Shown here: positions 16,989 through 26,855 of the stretch, piece after piece
Numbering within the stretch: the first letter of the stretch is position 1
How the letters are laid out: each line of letters begins with the position of its first letter
Assembly (NCBI RefSeq): GCF_000701445.1
Contig: NZ_JNIX01000013.1
Span: forward strand, 124,001-188,000
Direction: 5' to 3'
Source of the DNA: Brevundimonas bacteroides DSM 4726
GTDB lineage: Bacteria > Pseudomonadota > Alphaproteobacteria > Caulobacterales > Caulobacteraceae
DNA: 64,000 nt
Translations under genes and position numbers: made by a program
The notes under the pieces: generated by a model
Databases searched by the model: none
What the model saw: the letters and a program-made list of their open reading frames with translations, nothing else
What the model was told of the DNA's origin: nothing

Positions 16989-19250
16989 ATGTTGAACACA
17001 CTATCCAACTCCCGCTCTGCCGAGGCGGGCTTGCCGGGCCCAGACGCTGCGGAAGTCGAGGGTGCGTCGGAGGGTGTGGATCTCCATCGCGTCATCGCCC
17101 TGTTCAGGCGGAGGCTCCCCTTATTTCTGGCCGTTGTGCTGGTCGTACTGGTCGCTGCCGTGGTCGTCACGACGCGAGCGACGCCGCTTTTCACCGCGAC
17201 CACCAGCCTGACGATCGACACACGATCCCAAAACGTGGTGGACGCCGAAGCCGTGCTGTCAGGCTTGACGCCTGACGCCAGCGTGGTCGACACCGAGATC
17301 GAGATCATGAAGTCGCGGCGTCTCGCCGAGCGGGTCGTCGATGCGTTGAATCTGGACGAGGATCCCGAATTCAACAGCGCACTGGCGAAACCGGGCCCAT
17401 TGCAATCGGTCGTTGGCGGGGTGGCGGCCGTATTCGGGGCGGCAGCGCCAGACGCGGCGCGCGACCGGATGAGCGAACTGGATCGGCAACGCGAGCGCGA
17501 CCGGGTCGTTAACGCTTTGCTCCGGCGGCTGTCGATCAAGCGATCCGGCGTGACCTATGTGATGGTGTTGGGCGTCACCTCGAGAGACCCCGAGAAAGCG
17601 GCTCGCATCGCCAATACCTACGCCGAACGCTATCTGCTGGAGCAGCTGGAGGCCAAGTTCGACGCCACCCGCCAGGCCAACAGCTGGTTGAACACGCGCT
17701 TGGCCGACCTGCGCAGCGAGGTTCAGCAGGCCGAAGCGGCAGTGGAGCAGTATCGGGCGGCGAACAACCTGTTGAGCGCTTCGGGTGCGACCCTGACCGA
17801 GCAGGAGATCTCAGCCTACAACCAACAACTGGCTACGGTGCGGGCCAGCCAGGCCGAGGCAGAAGCCCGGCTCCGGACAGCGCGCGCCCAGCTGGCGGCG
17901 GGGTCGAATGGTGAGGACGTGGGCGAAGCCCTTGGCTCGTCGGTTGTGCAACAGCTGCGAGCCCGCCGAGCCGAGGTATCCGGACGGGTTGCCGAATTGT
18001 CAGGGCGCTATGGCCCGCGTCATCCGGACATGGTGCGTGCGGAGCGGGAACTGGCGGACATCGATGCGCAGATTCAGGCGGAAATCCGTCGCATCATTTC
18101 CAACCTGGAAGCGCAGGTTCAGGTGGCGAGAGAGCGGACGGGCTCGATGGCGGGCAGCCTTGGCTCGGCGCGGGGCACACTCGCGGCGAACAATGCCGCC
18201 GCCGTCCGACTGAACGAACTGGAGCGGAACGCAGAATCGGTCCGGACCCTCTACGAAAGCTTCCTCAATCGCTTCCAGGAAACGACCAGCACTGAAGGAT
18301 TGCAGGAGTCCGACGCGCGCATTGTTTCGCCCGCAGCGATCCCCACGCGTCCCAGCTCTCCCAACGTCCCCTTGAACCTGGCGATCGGTCTGGGCGTGGC
18401 GCTGTCGCTAGGCATCGCAGCCGTGGTGCTGTCCATCATGCTGGACACCGGCGTCCTGACCGCCGAGGACGTGGAGCACAAGCTCCGTCTGCCCCATCTC
18501 GGCTCCGTGCCGCTGCTGACGTCGGTCGCTGATCCGGAGGATCGCGAGGACACGCCCCAGGACCATGTCATACGCAAGCCTCTGTCCAGTTTCGCCGAGG
18601 CCATCCGCGCGCTCCGAGCGTCAATCCTGTTCTCTCGCATCGGTCATCAGGTGCGGGTGATAGCCCTGACATCAGCGCTGCCGGCCGAAGGCAAGACGAC
18701 GACGGCCCTGTGTCTTGCACGTGTTGCGGCGCAAGCCGGAATGACTGTCGTCCTGGTGGACTGCGACCTGCGACGTCGCAATGTCAACCGCTTGCTCGGG
18801 GTCGAACCCGAGACCGGCCTGGTGGAGGTCCTGAATGGTTCCGCGACGCTGGAGGCCGCCCTCCTGAACGATGTTCCGTCGGGGGCCTGGGTTCTGCCTT
18901 TGGCCAAGAACAGCTTTACCCCCCGCGACGTCTTTGGGGCGCATGCGATGGACGATCTGATCGGAACGCTGCGTCAGCGCTTCGATCTTGTGATTCTCGA
19001 CACGGCTCCGGTTCTTGCCGTCTCCGACACCCGTCTTGTCGCAGCCAAGTCGGACGCGGTCGTGTTCCTCGCGCATTGGCGCAAGACCCCCGAAAAGGCC
19101 ATCACGGCGGCCTTGAAGGTTCTCGAGCAATCGGGTGCGCATGTGGCCGGCGTGGGCCTGACGCAGGTCGATATGAAGGCCCAGGCGCGCTACGGTTACG
19201 GCGACGCGGGCTACTACTACGGCGACTATAAGAAATATTACGCGGCCTGA
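16989..19250 (+). CDS. Wzc/GumC-type polysaccharide co-polymerase with tyrosine kinase
   Basis: 753 residues. N-terminal Wzz region with one membrane helix (about 42-58), a long periplasmic coiled-coil (YNQQLATVRASQAEAEARLR), a second membrane helix (NLAIGLGVALSLGIAAVVLS) near 460, then a cytoplasmic BY-kinase: Walker A ALPAEGKTTTALCLA with Lys569, Walker A' VLVDCDLRRRNVN, and Walker B LVILDTAPVLAVSD. It ends in a tyrosine cluster (RYGYGDAGYYYGDYKKYYAA), the autophosphorylation tail. It controls chain length and export of a polysaccharide in step with the O-antigen ligase/polymerase 5 bases downstream. Confidence 0.92.
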   Translation: MLNTLSNSRSAEAGLPGPDAAEVEGASEGVDLHRVIALFRRRLPLFLAVVLVVLVAAVVVTTRATPLFTATTSLTIDTRSQNVVDAEAVLSGLTPDASVVDTEIEIMKSRRLAERVVDALNLDEDPEFNSALAKPGPLQSVVGGVAAVFGAAAPDAARDRMSELDRQRERDRVVNALLRRLSIKRSGVTYVMVLGVTSRDPEKAARIANTYAERYLLEQLEAKFDATRQANSWLNTRLADLRSEVQQAEAAVEQYRAANNLLSASGATLTEQEISAYNQQLATVRASQAEAEARLRTARAQLAAGSNGEDVGEALGSSVVQQLRARRAEVSGRVAELSGRYGPRHPDMVRAERELADIDAQIQAEIRRIISNLEAQVQVARERTGSMAGSLGSARGTLAANNAAAVRLNELERNAESVRTLYESFLNRFQETTSTEGLQESDARIVSPAAIPTRPSSPNVPLNLAIGLGVALSLGIAAVVLSIMLDTGVLTAEDVEHKLRLPHLGSVPLLTSVADPEDREDTPQDHVIRKPLSSFAEAIRALRASILFSRIGHQVRVIALTSALPAEGKTTTALCLARVAAQAGMTVVLVDCDLRRRNVNRLLGVEPETGLVEVLNGSATLEAALLNDVPSGAWVLPLAKNSFTPRDVFGAHAMDDLIGTLRQRFDLVILDTAPVLAVSDTRLVAAKSDAVVFLAHWRKTPEKAITAALKVLEQSGAHVAGVGLTQVDMKAQARYGYGDAGYYYGDYKKYYAA

Positions 19251-19254
19251 GGCG

Positions 19255-20619
19255 ATGAACGGGGCAGCCATCGCGGGACGAAGGCGATCGAGCCCGGCGT
19301 TTGGCGCCGGTCGGGCGTCCCGCAGCGTGTCTGCTCCGGTCGCGGTCGCCCTGGCGGCGACGCCGATCCTGTTGGTCATGGCACATCTCGCGTTCGGGGC
19401 GAACCAACCGGCGGCTGCCCAGTGGCTCACGGCAGCTCTCGGGGCCGCGCTGCTGATCGCCGTGGCGACACCCCTTCGCAGAGATATGGGTGCGCTGGAT
19501 GCCGCCCTCGTCCCCGGCGGCCTGTTCCTTGCCACGATCGGCGTGGCCTTGTGGACGCTGACGCCTTTCGGACCGGGAGGTGCCCACCCAGCCTGGACGT
19601 GGGCGGCCGTCGGCGCGGACGCCCTGACCGTCGATCGGTCGTCCACCGTGATGGAAATCGTCAAGCTGATGGGCCTGGGCAGCGCCTTTGTGATTGGAGC
19701 CCTGCAAGGGGCGCGACGCGACCGCGCAGAAGCCACCCTGCAGGCGACCATCTGGGTGGGCGGCGCCTATGCGGCACTGTCGCTCGTAAGCTTTGTTTCG
19801 GGGTTGCAGATCGCCCAGGGTGGGCGATTGACCGGCGGGTTTCTGAGCGCCAACAGCGGCGCGACGGTCTTTGGCATGCTGACCGTGCTTGGTCTGGCCC
19901 TGTTTCTGCGCGACTGGCGTCGGGCGGAGGGTCGCGGCTTCGCCAGGCGGCTGACGCGGACAGCGGTGTCGATCGCCTGCACCAGCCTGACCGCCACCTG
20001 CCTTTTGCTTACGGCGTCGCGGCTGGGCATGGCCGCGACCGTCGGTGCCGTGGCGGTGCTACTGGTCTGGACCTTCGCCCGGGAGCCCAAGAGCCGCTCG
20101 GCTGGTCTTCTGGCCGCCGGCCTGTTTGGGGTGATCGGCGTCGTGTTGCTGCTCGGTGGCAATGACCTGATCTGGTCCAGGATCGGCTCGACCCAGGTGG
20201 GTCTCGCGGACCGGGGTGCGTTGTTCGCCACGCACTGGAAAGCGTTTATCGCATCCCCGGTGTTCGGATGGGGTCTGGGCACCTTCGACACGGTCAATCT
20301 GCACCTCATGACCGCCGAGACGGCACCGGAACTCTGGACCATCCGCGCAACCCACAATGTCTATCTGCAATGGTTGGAGGAAGCCGGCGTGGTCGGCACC
20401 CTGCCGATGGTCCTGACCATCGCCTGGGTCATCGGGGCGAGCCTGTTGCGCGTCGGTGAAGGCCGCGGTCAGGGTTTGCTGATCGGTCTGGTCTGTATGA
20501 ACCTTGTGGTGCTGGTGCACGGGCTTGCCGACTTCGCCCTGCAGGTCCCGTCGATCGCGGCCTTCTGGAGCTTCCTGCTGGGCCTGCAGTTTGCCTTCGC
20601 CCGGGGACGGTCGCGATGA
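19255..20619 (+). CDS. O-antigen ligase/polymerase family membrane protein (Wzy-like)
   Basis: 454 residues with about ten membrane segments and the large periplasmic loop typical of the family; the Wzy_C region is around FIASPVFGWGLGTFDTVNL then THNVYLQWLEEAGVVG, the conserved block where glycan joining occurs. It likely polymerises or ligates the polysaccharide controlled by the upstream kinase. The stop overlaps the next gene by 4 bases (ATGA at 20616-20619), so the two are coupled. No glycosyltransferase is present nearby to say which sugar. Confidence 0.85.
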   Translation: MNGAAIAGRRRSSPAFGAGRASRSVSAPVAVALAATPILLVMAHLAFGANQPAAAQWLTAALGAALLIAVATPLRRDMGALDAALVPGGLFLATIGVALWTLTPFGPGGAHPAWTWAAVGADALTVDRSSTVMEIVKLMGLGSAFVIGALQGARRDRAEATLQATIWVGGAYAALSLVSFVSGLQIAQGGRLTGGFLSANSGATVFGMLTVLGLALFLRDWRRAEGRGFARRLTRTAVSIACTSLTATCLLLTASRLGMAATVGAVAVLLVWTFAREPKSRSAGLLAAGLFGVIGVVLLLGGNDLIWSRIGSTQVGLADRGALFATHWKAFIASPVFGWGLGTFDTVNLHLMTAETAPELWTIRATHNVYLQWLEEAGVVGTLPMVLTIAWVIGASLLRVGEGRGQGLLIGLVCMNLVVLVHGLADFALQVPSIAAFWSFLLGLQFAFARGRSR

Positions 20620-21749
20620 CCAGCGAGGTCACCGTTGATCCGCAGGCAACGCGGGCGGAGGTCATGCTCCAGGGCATCACCCGCTTCGGTCGCACGGTTG
20701 CCCTGTCGAGTTGGACGCCGGTCATCCTGGCCGTCGTGGCGTGCCTGATCATCCTCGTCGGCTCTGGCGTCGCGGTTCTGCAGGTTCGCCTCGCTGAACT
20801 GGCGCAGACCCAAGGCGGCACGACCGAGGCACCGCAAGCAGCACTCCCCACCGATCTTGCGGGAGGGCTGGCGGACCTGACGCTGGCACCGGAAGACGTT
20901 CGCCCGATCTCCATGGACGCTGCACGGGCGTGGAACGCCGCCCTGCCGTTCTCGACGCTGCCGATCCAGGCGGCCCGGCCCTTCATCATGCCGCCGGACC
21001 GGATCGCCGACTATGCGCGCGCGCTCGATTGCCTGACGGCCGCCGTCTACTACGAAGCCGCGTCGGAAACCGCGATCGGACAGGCGGCGGTCGCCCAGGT
21101 GGTGATCAACCGCATGCGGCATCCGGCCTTTCCCAAGACCATCTGCGGCGTGGTGTTCCAGGGCCAGGAGCGGACGACCGGTTGCCAGTTCAGCTTCACC
21201 TGCGACGGAGCCATGAACCGGCCGCCCTCGGCCGCAGGATGGGCGCGCGCGCGGGCCACGGCGGCGGCGGCCCTGAACGGCCGGGTCGCGGCCGAGGTGG
21301 GGATGGCGACCCACTATCACACCGACTGGGTCGCGCCCTACTGGGCCGAGCGGCTGGTGAAGATGCGCCAGATCGACACCCATATCTTCTATCGCTGGAC
21401 CGGGGCGTGGGGTCTGCCGGGAGCTTTCAGCGGGGCGCACGCGGGCACGGAGCCGGTGATCGCCAAGCTGGCGGCTCTGGCCACCTATGTCGAGGAACTG
21501 CCGCCGGTGATCGACGCGGGCGAGGCGTTTGAGCCCGTGGCCGGGCCTGCGGTGAGCCTCGCCGCTGTGCCGCGTGTCGCGGCCGAGCCGGAGCCGCTCA
21601 TCAGTGACAGCCCAGCCGAGGCCGTGGCTCCGCCCGCCCCCGTCGAGGTCGCGGTTGCGCCACCCGCTCCGCCGCCGATCCTGGCCAATCCGCTCGCAGC
21701 CCCGACCGCCGCGCCTCAGCGCCGCAGCCGGATCGCCACGCCGAGATAG
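20616..21749 (+). CDS. SleB-type cell wall hydrolase, membrane-anchored
   Basis: 377 residues. One N-terminal membrane helix (WTPVILAVVACLIILVGSGV), then the Hydrolase_2 (SleB/CwlJ) domain: LTAAVYYEAASETAIGQAAV with the probable catalytic Glu147, then VINRMRHPAFPKTICGVVFQ and CQFSFTCDG. The C-terminus is a long Pro/Ala-rich tail. These enzymes cut peptidoglycan; here it may open the wall for the export complex. It is translationally coupled to the upstream O-antigen ligase gene. Confidence 0.85.
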   Translation: MTSEVTVDPQATRAEVMLQGITRFGRTVALSSWTPVILAVVACLIILVGSGVAVLQVRLAELAQTQGGTTEAPQAALPTDLAGGLADLTLAPEDVRPISMDAARAWNAALPFSTLPIQAARPFIMPPDRIADYARALDCLTAAVYYEAASETAIGQAAVAQVVINRMRHPAFPKTICGVVFQGQERTTGCQFSFTCDGAMNRPPSAAGWARARATAAAALNGRVAAEVGMATHYHTDWVAPYWAERLVKMRQIDTHIFYRWTGAWGLPGAFSGAHAGTEPVIAKLAALATYVEELPPVIDAGEAFEPVAGPAVSLAAVPRVAAEPEPLISDSPAEAVAPPAPVEVAVAPPAPPPILANPLAAPTAAPQRRSRIATPR

Positions 21750-21753
21750 GGCC

Positions 21754-22155
21754 TCAGACCACCATCACGGTGCCGAGCAGCAGCTTTCCGGCGCGACGGC
21801 GGCCCAGGATGATGTCCACCGCCGACTGCAGCTGGGCCGCCAGGCGGTCGACGTTGGGCACGGCTCCGGGCAACAGGCTCTCGGCCTCGCGCTGGACCAG
21901 GATGGCAAACACGGCGCGCATGCGCGGCTGGGCCTGCTGGGCGCGCAGGTGCATGGCGGGATCGGAGACGTCGACGCCGGTCTCGACCGTCATGACGCCG
22001 CGACGACCGTCCGAGCGCATCGTGGTCGCCGTGATCGTCGGATAGCGCAAGTAGCCGCCCGTCGAGGCGGTCGAGCCGCCTCCGCCTCCGCCCGCGAGCG
22101 CAGGCGTGGCGGCAGCGAGAAGCAGGGGGGCGGCGAGAAGGGCGCGACGATCCAT
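21754..22155 (-). CDS. exported protein of unknown function
   Basis: 133 residues. MDRRALLAAPLLLAAATPAL is a short signal sequence with an RR pair, followed by a Gly-rich stretch. The mature part (MTVETGVDVSDPAMHLRAQQ, then ILVQREAESLLPGAVPNVDR) is an alpha/beta domain with an FliL-like flavour, but I cannot place it in a family. It converges with the SleB gene (4-base gap) and follows bioB by 36 bases on the opposite-facing run. Confidence 0.65.
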   Translation of the reverse strand: MDRRALLAAPLLLAAATPALAGGGGGGSTASTGGYLRYPTITATTMRSDGRRGVMTVETGVDVSDPAMHLRAQQAQPRMRAVFAILVQREAESLLPGAVPNVDRLAAQLQSAVDIILGRRRAGKLLLGTVMVV

Positions 22156-22191
22156 GACCGCCGTTCTGCCACAGCGCCGCTTAAGGTCGGG

Positions 22192-23187
22192 TTAAGCGGC
22201 CTGGGCCTCGGCGCCGACCGCCATCTGGCGAAGATCGAGCCTGGCGAACAGGGCCGCGTCGGCGTCCTCGCCGGGGTTTGGCGTCGTCAGCAGGCGGCCG
22301 CCGACGAAGATGGAGTTGGCGCCCGCGAGGAAGCACAGCGCCTGCATCTCCGCGCTCATGCCCTCGCGCCCGGCCGACAGCCGCACCATGGCCCTGGGGC
22401 AAACGAGGCGCGCGACCGCGACGGTGCGGACGAACTCGATCGGATCGATCTCGCCCTCGCGTTTCACCCGATCGCCCAGCGGCGTCCCGGACACGGGCAC
22501 CAGCGCATTGACAGGCAGGCTGTCGGGGTGCTCGGGCAGGGTGGCGAGCGCGTGCAGCAGGCCCGCGCGATCCCGGCGGCTCTCGCCCATGCCGACGATG
22601 CCGCCGCAGCAGGTCTTCATGCCCGCCGACCGCACATGCTCCAGCGTGTCCAGCCGGTCGTGATACGTCCGGGTCGTGACAACGTCGGCGTAGTAGTCGG
22701 GCCCGGTGTCGAGGTTGTGGTTGTAGTAGTCCAGCCCGGCGTCTTTCAGCTGGCGCGCCTGAGCCGCCGTCAGCATGCCCAGCGTCGCGCAGGTTTCCAG
22801 CCCGAGCGCCTTCACGCCCGAGATCATGGCGGCGAGCCTGGGGGTGTCGCGATCCTTCAGCTCCCTCCAGGCCGCGCCCATGCAGAAGCGGCTGGCCCCG
22901 CCGGCCTTGGCCGCCATGGCCTCAGCGATGACGGAGGTCGCGTCCATGAGCTTCTCGGCCTTCAGGCCCGTGTCGAACGCGGCGGATTGGGAGCAGTAGC
23001 CGCAGTTCTCGGCGCAACCGCCGGTCTTGATGGACAGGAGCTGCGAGGTCTGGACTTCGGACGGATCGAACCAGCGGCGATGCACGCTGGCGGCCTCGAA
23101 GACCAGGTCCATGAAGGGGCGGGCGAACAGGGCCTCGACTTCGGCGAGGGTCCAGTCGTGGCGGGGAAGCGCGGAGTCGACGGTCAT
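22192..23187 (-). CDS. bioB: biotin synthase
   Basis: 331 residues from ATG 23187, preceded by AGGAAG; another ATG at 23205 is possible. Radical SAM enzyme that inserts sulfur into dethiobiotin. The [4Fe-4S] SAM motif is [13 protein letters not shown]; the [2Fe-2S] ligands are also visible (Cys in [13 protein letters not shown] and ETCATLGML). [19 protein letters not shown] and [15 protein letters not shown] are hallmark blocks. No other bio genes lie in the window. Confidence 0.95.
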   Translation of the reverse strand: MTVDSALPRHDWTLAEVEALFARPFMDLVFEAASVHRRWFDPSEVQTSQLLSIKTGGCAENCGYCSQSAAFDTGLKAEKLMDATSVIAEAMAAKAGGASRFCMGAAWRELKDRDTPRLAAMISGVKALGLETCATLGMLTAAQARQLKDAGLDYYNHNLDTGPDYYADVVTTRTYHDRLDTLEHVRSAGMKTCCGGIVGMGESRRDRAGLLHALATLPEHPDSLPVNALVPVSGTPLGDRVKREGEIDPIEFVRTVAVARLVCPRAMVRLSAGREGMSAEMQALCFLAGANSIFVGGRLLTTPNPGEDADAALFARLDLRQMAVGAEAQAA

Positions 23188-23231
23188 CGGCGCTTCCTGT
23201 CCCATGACCGCCGAAGAGGCAACGGCGCAGC

Positions 23232-24551
23232 TCAGTCTTCGTGCTTGTAGACCCGGCCCTCGCGCATCACGAAGTCGACATCCTTGAGCACCGTGACGTC
23301 CGAGAGTGGATCGCCGTCGACGGCGATGATGTCGGCGCGGCGGCCGGGCTCCAGGGTCCCGATCTCTTCACCCAGGCCGAGCAGGTCTGCGGCGTTGACC
23401 GTCGCCGCCTGGATGGCGGTCGCCGGAGTCATGCCGTGCTGGACCATCAGCTCGAACTCGTCGGCGTTGCGGCCATGCATGGACACGCCGGCGTCGGTGC
23501 CGAATGCGATGCGGACGCCACCGGGCACGGCGCGCTCCAGCGACTGGCCGGTGATGGAGATGCGCCACAGGATCTTGGGCAGGACCTCGGCGGAATAGGC
23601 GTTGGGATCGGCGGCCAGCCGCTCGCGATAGCCGTTCACGGTCGACAGGGTCGGGACGTAATAGGCGCCGGACTCTCGGAACAGCCGGATCGTCTCGTCG
23701 TCGAAGATGGTGCCGTGCTCGATCGAATCCGCCCCGAGCCGCAGGGCGAGCGCGATGCCATCGGCGCCGTGGGCGTGAACCGCCACTCGCTTTCCATAGA
23801 GGTGCGCCGTCTCGATCAGGGCGCGCGCCTCGTCCTCGAACATTTGGGCGCCCAGTCCGGCCCCGATGCGGCTGTTCACGCCACCGGTCGTAGCGATCTT
23901 GATGACATCGACGCCCCGGCTGATCTGCAGGCGGACAGCCTCGCGACAGGACGCCGTGTCGTCGCAGACGTTGCTGTGATCGGTGTGTTCCCGCAGTTCG
24001 TCGTTCAGGCCGTTGCGCCCATCCATGTGACCGGCGGTGGTCGAGATGCTGCGGCCAGCATCGACGATACGAGGGCTTGGAAACGCATGGCGGGCGGCGG
24101 CTTCGCGCAGCGCCAGGGTTACCCCGTCTCCGTCGCCCAGGTTCCGGACCGTGGTGAACCCCGCCATCAGGGTGACGCGCGCGTTCTCGGCCGCGCGATA
24201 GGCCGTGGTCGGCACGCTCTCGGTGAAGCCCGCAATCAGTCCTGCCTGCCCCGCCTGGCTGGTGGCCAGATGGACGTGGCTGTCGATCAGGCCGGGCAGG
24301 ACGAAGCGGTCGGACAGGTCGATGATCTCCGCCCCCGGAAAGGCGTCCGCCCCGGCATGGCCGTCGCGCACCTCGACCACCCGGCCGTCGCGGATGACCA
24401 CGGTCGAGGGCCCCCTGGGGGCTTCGCCGGGCCGATCGAGCAGGCGTCCGGCGTGGACCAGGGTGACAGGGCCGGCTGTGGCCCCGGTCTGGGCGGTGGC
24501 GGCGGTGGCCAGTAGCAGGCTGAGCGCGGTGGCGATGATGATGGGCTTCAT
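23232..24551 (-). CDS. secreted amidohydrolase-family dipeptidase/carboxypeptidase
   Basis: 439 residues from ATG 24551 (GGGAGAGG upstream); a longer frame exists but the signal peptide ([20 protein letters not shown]) starts here. Metal-dependent amidohydrolase with HVHLATS (HxH), the bridging Lys in [11 protein letters not shown], His in [10 protein letters not shown] and [10 protein letters not shown], and the Asp in [11 protein letters not shown]: a full binuclear site. It resembles the Caulobacter Xaa-Arg/Lys carboxypeptidases (Cc2672/Sgx9260 group), so a peptidase role in the periplasm is likely. Confidence 0.85.
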   Translation of the reverse strand: MKPIIIATALSLLLATAATAQTGATAGPVTLVHAGRLLDRPGEAPRGPSTVVIRDGRVVEVRDGHAGADAFPGAEIIDLSDRFVLPGLIDSHVHLATSQAGQAGLIAGFTESVPTTAYRAAENARVTLMAGFTTVRNLGDGDGVTLALREAAARHAFPSPRIVDAGRSISTTAGHMDGRNGLNDELREHTDHSNVCDDTASCREAVRLQISRGVDVIKIATTGGVNSRIGAGLGAQMFEDEARALIETAHLYGKRVAVHAHGADGIALALRLGADSIEHGTIFDDETIRLFRESGAYYVPTLSTVNGYRERLAADPNAYSAEVLPKILWRISITGQSLERAVPGGVRIAFGTDAGVSMHGRNADEFELMVQHGMTPATAIQAATVNAADLLGLGEEIGTLEPGRRADIIAVDGDPLSDVTVLKDVDFVMREGRVYKHED

Positions 24552-24602
24552 GGTGTCCTCTCCCGATTGTCGACCATGGTGCACCCTGCCGGTGGTCCGG
24601 GT

Positions 24603-25025
24603 CTAGGCGGAGACGACGACCGCCAGGCCAAGCGAAAGCAGAGCGCCGAGCGTGGCCGTGGTGCGCAGTGCCGGATACCAGGCCGGCGGCCGCTTGCGAT
24701 CCCACAGCCACATGAGGGCCAGACCCGCTGAGAGCAGTGTGAGCCGTGCCGCGCTGGCCATCTCCAGCGGGAGCAGCGCGGCCCAGGCGACGAGGGCGGG
24801 CAGATTGCTGAGGACCAGGGTCACAGGATCCGGCGAGGCCCCAGCCAGAGACGCACCCCAACGCGTGCCGCCGAGAAAGGACAGGATCACCGCCGCATAG
24901 GCGATCAGCGCGCCGAGCCATGCCTCGGCCTGTGCGCCGCCCATCGCCACCATGGCGGCGCACCCGACGAAGGGGATCAGCCCCGCCAGCGCCAGCGCCC
25001 AGGCCGTCGCGCGTCCCTTGTCCAT
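24603..25025 (-). CDS. DUF3429 membrane protein
   Basis: 140 residues from ATG 25025. Five hydrophobic helices, with the family block YAAVILSFLGGTRWGASLAG and the later PALVAWAALLPLEMA. No catalytic residues known. Its start overlaps the stop of the TIGR02186 gene by one base (TGATG), so the three membrane genes TauE-TIGR02186-DUF3429 are translated as one unit. Confidence 0.75.
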   Translation of the reverse strand: MDKGRATAWALALAGLIPFVGCAAMVAMGGAQAEAWLGALIAYAAVILSFLGGTRWGASLAGASPDPVTLVLSNLPALVAWAALLPLEMASAARLTLLSAGLALMWLWDRKRPPAWYPALRTTATLGALLSLGLAVVVSA

Positions 25026-25834
25026 CAGCGTCTCCCGAAGATGCGGCTGGCGAGATAGCCGATTCCCGCGGCCAGCAGCACGCACAGGACGCCATAGGTC
25101 CACGGGCGGCGGTGGGCGAACTCATAGATGTCGCGCTCTATGCCGACCTTCTCGACGCGGAGCGTCAGGTTGGAGACGCCCGCGGGCTGGCCGTCGCGGA
25201 ACAGCCAGACCTCGGCGTGGTATTCGCCAGTCGGCGCGACCGACGGCAGCTCGACCTCGGCGCGAAACAGGCCCCGGTCGACGAAGGTCACACCGTCCGG
25301 GTCGGTGTTGTAGAGCTGGGCGGCCTCGCGCAGGCGGATCACGGCGCGGCGCCAGTCGAGATAGTCCTCGCCCAGGCGGCTGATGACCACGTCGCGCACG
25401 CCATAGCGGGTGACGGTGCGGCTTTCCTCGGGCGCGTCGATGCGCAGGTGATCGACGCCGACGCCCAGCCGGCGCAGCTGGCCGAAGCCGGCGATGTCAG
25501 ACAGGGGGCGGGTCGAGGCGGTCATGTAGAAGCCGGGCGCGCCCTCGAACAGGACCGGTCGGCTGTTCAGCCAGACGCCGAGGTTGCGGGTCTTCTTGAC
25601 CAGGCGGACGGGTTCGTCGGGGCCGCGAACGACGACGACGACGTCGGTCGCGTCGTCGGTCGGGTTGAAGACCGCGCCGTAGAGGACGATCGAAGCGCCG
25701 CGGAAGCTGGAGTCGACTTCGACCCGGGCGTCGGTCAGGGCGGCGGCGACGCGCAGCTGGTCCAGCGTCTCGACCGAGCGTTCGGGGGCGGGGGCCTCGA
25801 CCGCAGGTGGGGGCGGAGGGAGCGCCTGCATCAT
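25025..25834 (-). CDS. TIGR02186 family membrane-anchored periplasmic protein
   Basis: 269 residues, found mainly in Alphaproteobacteria. A Pro/Ala-rich N-terminus precedes a beta-rich domain (SFRGASIVLYGAVFNPTDDA then DVVVVVRGPDEPVRLVKKTR and GVWLNSRPVLFEGAPGFYMT) and one C-terminal membrane helix (TYGVLCVLLAAGIGYLASRI). No recognisable N-terminal signal is seen, so the start may lie slightly elsewhere. It overlaps the TauE/SafE gene by 4 bases, a pairing that is common in this class and suggests a joint export function. Confidence 0.8.
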   Translation of the reverse strand: MMQALPPPPPAVEAPAPERSVETLDQLRVAAALTDARVEVDSSFRGASIVLYGAVFNPTDDATDVVVVVRGPDEPVRLVKKTRNLGVWLNSRPVLFEGAPGFYMTASTRPLSDIAGFGQLRRLGVGVDHLRIDAPEESRTVTRYGVRDVVISRLGEDYLDWRRAVIRLREAAQLYNTDPDGVTFVDRGLFRAEVELPSVAPTGEYHAEVWLFRDGQPAGVSNLTLRVEKVGIERDIYEFAHRRPWTYGVLCVLLAAGIGYLASRIFGRR

Positions 25835-26757
25835 CCGTCCGCGACCCCCGGCGCGATCAGGAAGATGTCGGAGGGACGCACGAACAGCTCCAGCCCCATC
25901 TGGATGCCGACCAGCAGGACGATCAGGCCGAGCGCGGCCCTAAGCACATCGGCCTTGAAGCGTCCGGCATAGCGGGCGCCGAGCTGTGCGCCGACGACCC
26001 CGCCGAGCAGCAGGAGCGTCGACAGCACGATGTCGACGGTCTGGTTGCGCCCAGCCTGGAGCACGGTCGTGATGGCCGTGGTGATGATGATTTGGAACAG
26101 GCTGGTGCCGACGACGACGCTGGCCTTCATGCGCAGGGCATAGAGCATGGCCGGGACCAGGATGAAGCCACCGCCCACACCCATGATGGCCGACAGGATG
26201 CCCGCGAAGACGCCGAGCCCAAGCGGTGGAATGGCCGAGATATAGAGGCCCGATTTGGGAAACCGCATCTTCCAAGGCAGGCCATAGAGCCACAGCGGAC
26301 GGCGACGCTCCTTGTGCGGAACAATCTCGCCGCGAACCCGGCGCAGGATGGCGGTCAGGCTCTCGTAGAGCATCGTCAGCCCGATCGAGCCGAGGAACAA
26401 AAGGTAGGAGAGCGACACCACCAGATCGGCCTGGCCCAGCAGGCGCAGGTAGCGGAATAGCTCCACCCCGCCGATGGCCCCCAGCGCGCCGCCCAACGCC
26501 ATGATCCCGCCCATGCGGAAGTCGACGCCGCCCTGGCTGGAATAGCGGATCACGCCCGAGGTCGAGGAGGCGACGACGTGGCTGGCCTGGCTGGCCACCG
26601 CCACGGTCGGGGGGATGCCGAGGAAGACCAGCACCGGCGCCATCAGGAAGCCGCCGCCGATGCCAAACAGGCCCGAGACGAAGCCGACCACCGCCCCCAA
26701 CAGGATCAGGAGCGGCCAGTTCACCGAAACCTCGGCGATCGGCAGATAGATCTCCAA
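25831..26757 (-). CDS. TauE/SafE-family sulfite/organosulfonate exporter
   Basis: 308 residues, eight or so membrane segments, with the family's repeated Gly-rich blocks: GFVSGLFGIGGGFLMAPVLV in the first half and FAGILSAIMGVGGGFILVPA in the second. The first in-frame start is TTG at 26757 (MEIYLPIAEVSVNW is typical of alphaproteobacterial members); a GTG at 26724 with GAGG before it is an alternative. Probable anion export across the inner membrane, coupled to the TIGR02186 protein. Confidence 0.8.
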   Translation of the reverse strand: MEIYLPIAEVSVNWPLLILLGAVVGFVSGLFGIGGGFLMAPVLVFLGIPPTVAVASQASHVVASSTSGVIRYSSQGGVDFRMGGIMALGGALGAIGGVELFRYLRLLGQADLVVSLSYLLFLGSIGLTMLYESLTAILRRVRGEIVPHKERRRPLWLYGLPWKMRFPKSGLYISAIPPLGLGVFAGILSAIMGVGGGFILVPAMLYALRMKASVVVGTSLFQIIITTAITTVLQAGRNQTVDIVLSTLLLLGGVVGAQLGARYAGRFKADVLRAALGLIVLLVGIQMGLELFVRPSDIFLIAPGVADG

Positions 26758-26855
26758 AGGGGCGGGCCTTCGGCTGGAACAGATACGCTAGACCCCGGAA
26801 GGCGAGCGTGGGTGTCTTAACGCCGGGCGGCAGGCGGGGCCACCCGCTGAGCGCA

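Noticed and set aside
21574..23250. 558-codon plus-strand frame opposite bioB
   Set aside because: Shadow of bioB; no recognisable protein features.
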